5,908 nucleotides of DNA. Source: Kiritimatiellia bacterium. GTDB taxonomy: Bacteria; Verrucomicrobiota; Kiritimatiellia; UBA8416; JAIOPI01. The translations under genes were made by a program, and so were the position numbers. The stretch covers positions 1 through 5,908 of the forward strand of contig JAPKCZ010000150.1 in assembly GCA_028822745.1 (NCBI GenBank). The letters run 5' to 3'. Below, in pieces: positions 5,349 to 5,908 of the stretch. The notes below the pieces were generated by a model that made no database searches, was not told the origin of the DNA, and was given only the letters and a program-made list of their open reading frames with translations. Every line of letters starts with the position of its first letter. Within the stretch, counting starts at the first letter, position 1.

Positions 5349-5908
5349 GCGTGCAGGAAGGGCGGCATAGGGCAATGGAGGGCGTCACAAATGGCTCTTA
5401 TCAGCTCACCCTCCGCAACCGTGACGTCGCCATCGGCGCCGATGCAGGAGACACAGGCGGCGACGATACGCTGCTTAACCGACGGCGCGGCGTGTTCCAG
5501 ATCATCCAGGGCTGTATCCAGCATTTGCAGTCCACACGCACCTGCAGGGATCAATGCGAGCTTGTTGCCGGGAACAAGCAATTCGCGCCAGCCACTTTCA
5601 TAGGCGTTCAAGGCGGCTGCTTCTGTATTGGCACCCCAGCCAGCCAAGCAGGACAATAGGGCCTGACACGAAGGCAACGCGGACAGCAGGCTTTTATGAC
5701 GCACGAGCGCGGGTGGCTTGGGCGTGAATGCGGGCTCCAGGTGGCGAATGATGATGTGCTGCAGCGCATATTCAAAAAGATCAATTTGTGCATCCGCCCG
5801 CACAAGCGTATCCACGTTGCCTTTAAACTGATCGAATTGCGCGTGCGAGAGCGTCCGTAACGCGGGCAAGGTGATGTCAATGAGTGGCAGACGATATTCC
5901 GGTGGGAT
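5339..5908 (-). CDS. C-terminal part of a probable M48-type metallopeptidase with TerB-like tail (5' end outside window)
   Basis: The minus-strand frame is open from the window edge (first visible residues IPPEYRLPLIDITLPALRTL) to a TGA at 5341-5339, giving 189 C-terminal residues. A TTG at 5869-5867 is not needed as a start because the frame continues through it. LPALRTLSHAQFDQFKGNVD followed by DLFEYALQHIIIRHL (43-57 of the visible part) resembles my recollection of the tail of M48/Ste24-like membrane peptidases. Residues 158-183 (ADGDVTVAEGELIRAI then CDALHCPMPP) look like a TerB-type alpha-helical module. The HEXXH zinc site would be further upstream and cannot be seen, so catalytic identity is unproven. 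The tail ends in HAAA inside a tandem repeat. It is co-directional with fabI but 200 bases away, so probably a separate unit. Confidence 0.6.
   Translation of the reverse strand: MPPEYRLPLIDITLPALRTLSHAQFDQFKGNVDTLVRADAQIDLFEYALQHIIIRHLEPAFTPKPPALVRHKSLLSALPSCQALLSCLAGWGANTEAAALNAYESGWRELLVPGNKLALIPAGACGLQMLDTALDDLEHAAPSVKQRIVAACVSCIGADGDVTVAEGELIRAICDALHCPMPPFLHAAA

Noticed and set aside
5091..5603. Plus-strand open frame encoding a PQAA repeat tract
   Set aside because: The apparent repeat protein is only the 12-bp DNA tandem repeat read through. The rest overlaps the fabI leader and the minus-strand metallopeptidase tail, with no plausible ribosome site.
5608..5869. TTG at 5869-5867 as the real start of the last minus-strand gene
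   Set aside because: The frame stays open upstream to the window edge with family-like residues (PPEYRLPLIDI), so the gene begins outside the window.
1..5908. CRISPR array, insertion sequence, prophage or toxin-antitoxin module
   Set aside because: No spaced repeats of suitable length, terminal inverted repeats, transposase/integrase motifs or paired small genes were seen. The only tandem repeat is the 12-bp array at 5305-5348.

Overview
The window is a compact, moderately GC-rich stretch of bacterial chromosome. It has short intergenic gaps, Shine-Dalgarno-like sites and a 4-base start/stop overlap. The gene set is Gram-negative in flavour: FabI, MutM, glutaredoxin, and a tail that looks like a membrane metallopeptidase. 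The phylum cannot be fixed from the sequence. A proteobacterium is possible, but so is a Verrucomicrobia/Planctomycetes-type genome. No mobile element, tRNA, rRNA or CRISPR array was seen.

Layout, plus strand: positions 1-137 hold the 3' end of an unidentified gene with very strong G/C third-position bias. About 300 bases without a convincing gene follow, containing a 12-bp palindrome and a plausible sigma-70-type promoter. Three closely packed genes come next: a TPR-AAA+ ATPase (441-1850), a TPR protein with a multi-pass membrane C-terminus (1847-3133, overlapping the first by 4 bases), and a small glutaredoxin-like protein (3163-3453). They look like one operon.

Layout, minus strand: the plus-strand operon meets mutM (3481-4311) tail to tail across 27 bases containing a GC-only inverted repeat. 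mutM lies 20 bases downstream of fabI (4332-5138), so the two are probably co-transcribed from a promoter in the 200-base gap upstream of fabI. That gap also holds a GC-rich hairpin, a 9-bp direct repeat and part of a 12-bp tandem repeat. The tandem repeat overlaps the 3' end of a further minus-strand gene (5339 to beyond the window end), which resembles the C-terminal region of an M48-type metallopeptidase with a TerB-like tail.

Functionally, fabI-mutM is housekeeping (fatty-acid elongation and oxidative DNA base repair). The most unusual content is the coupled pair of TPR-AAA+ ATPase and TPR-membrane protein. Both carry protein-interaction repeats, one supplies ATP-driven remodelling and the other a membrane anchor. 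The pair could form a membrane-associated protein-remodelling machine of unknown substrate. A second notable point is that the FabI active-site segment has the Phe-Asp spacing of actinobacterial InhA-type enoyl reductases instead of the Tyr-Leu-Gly type of E. coli FabI.
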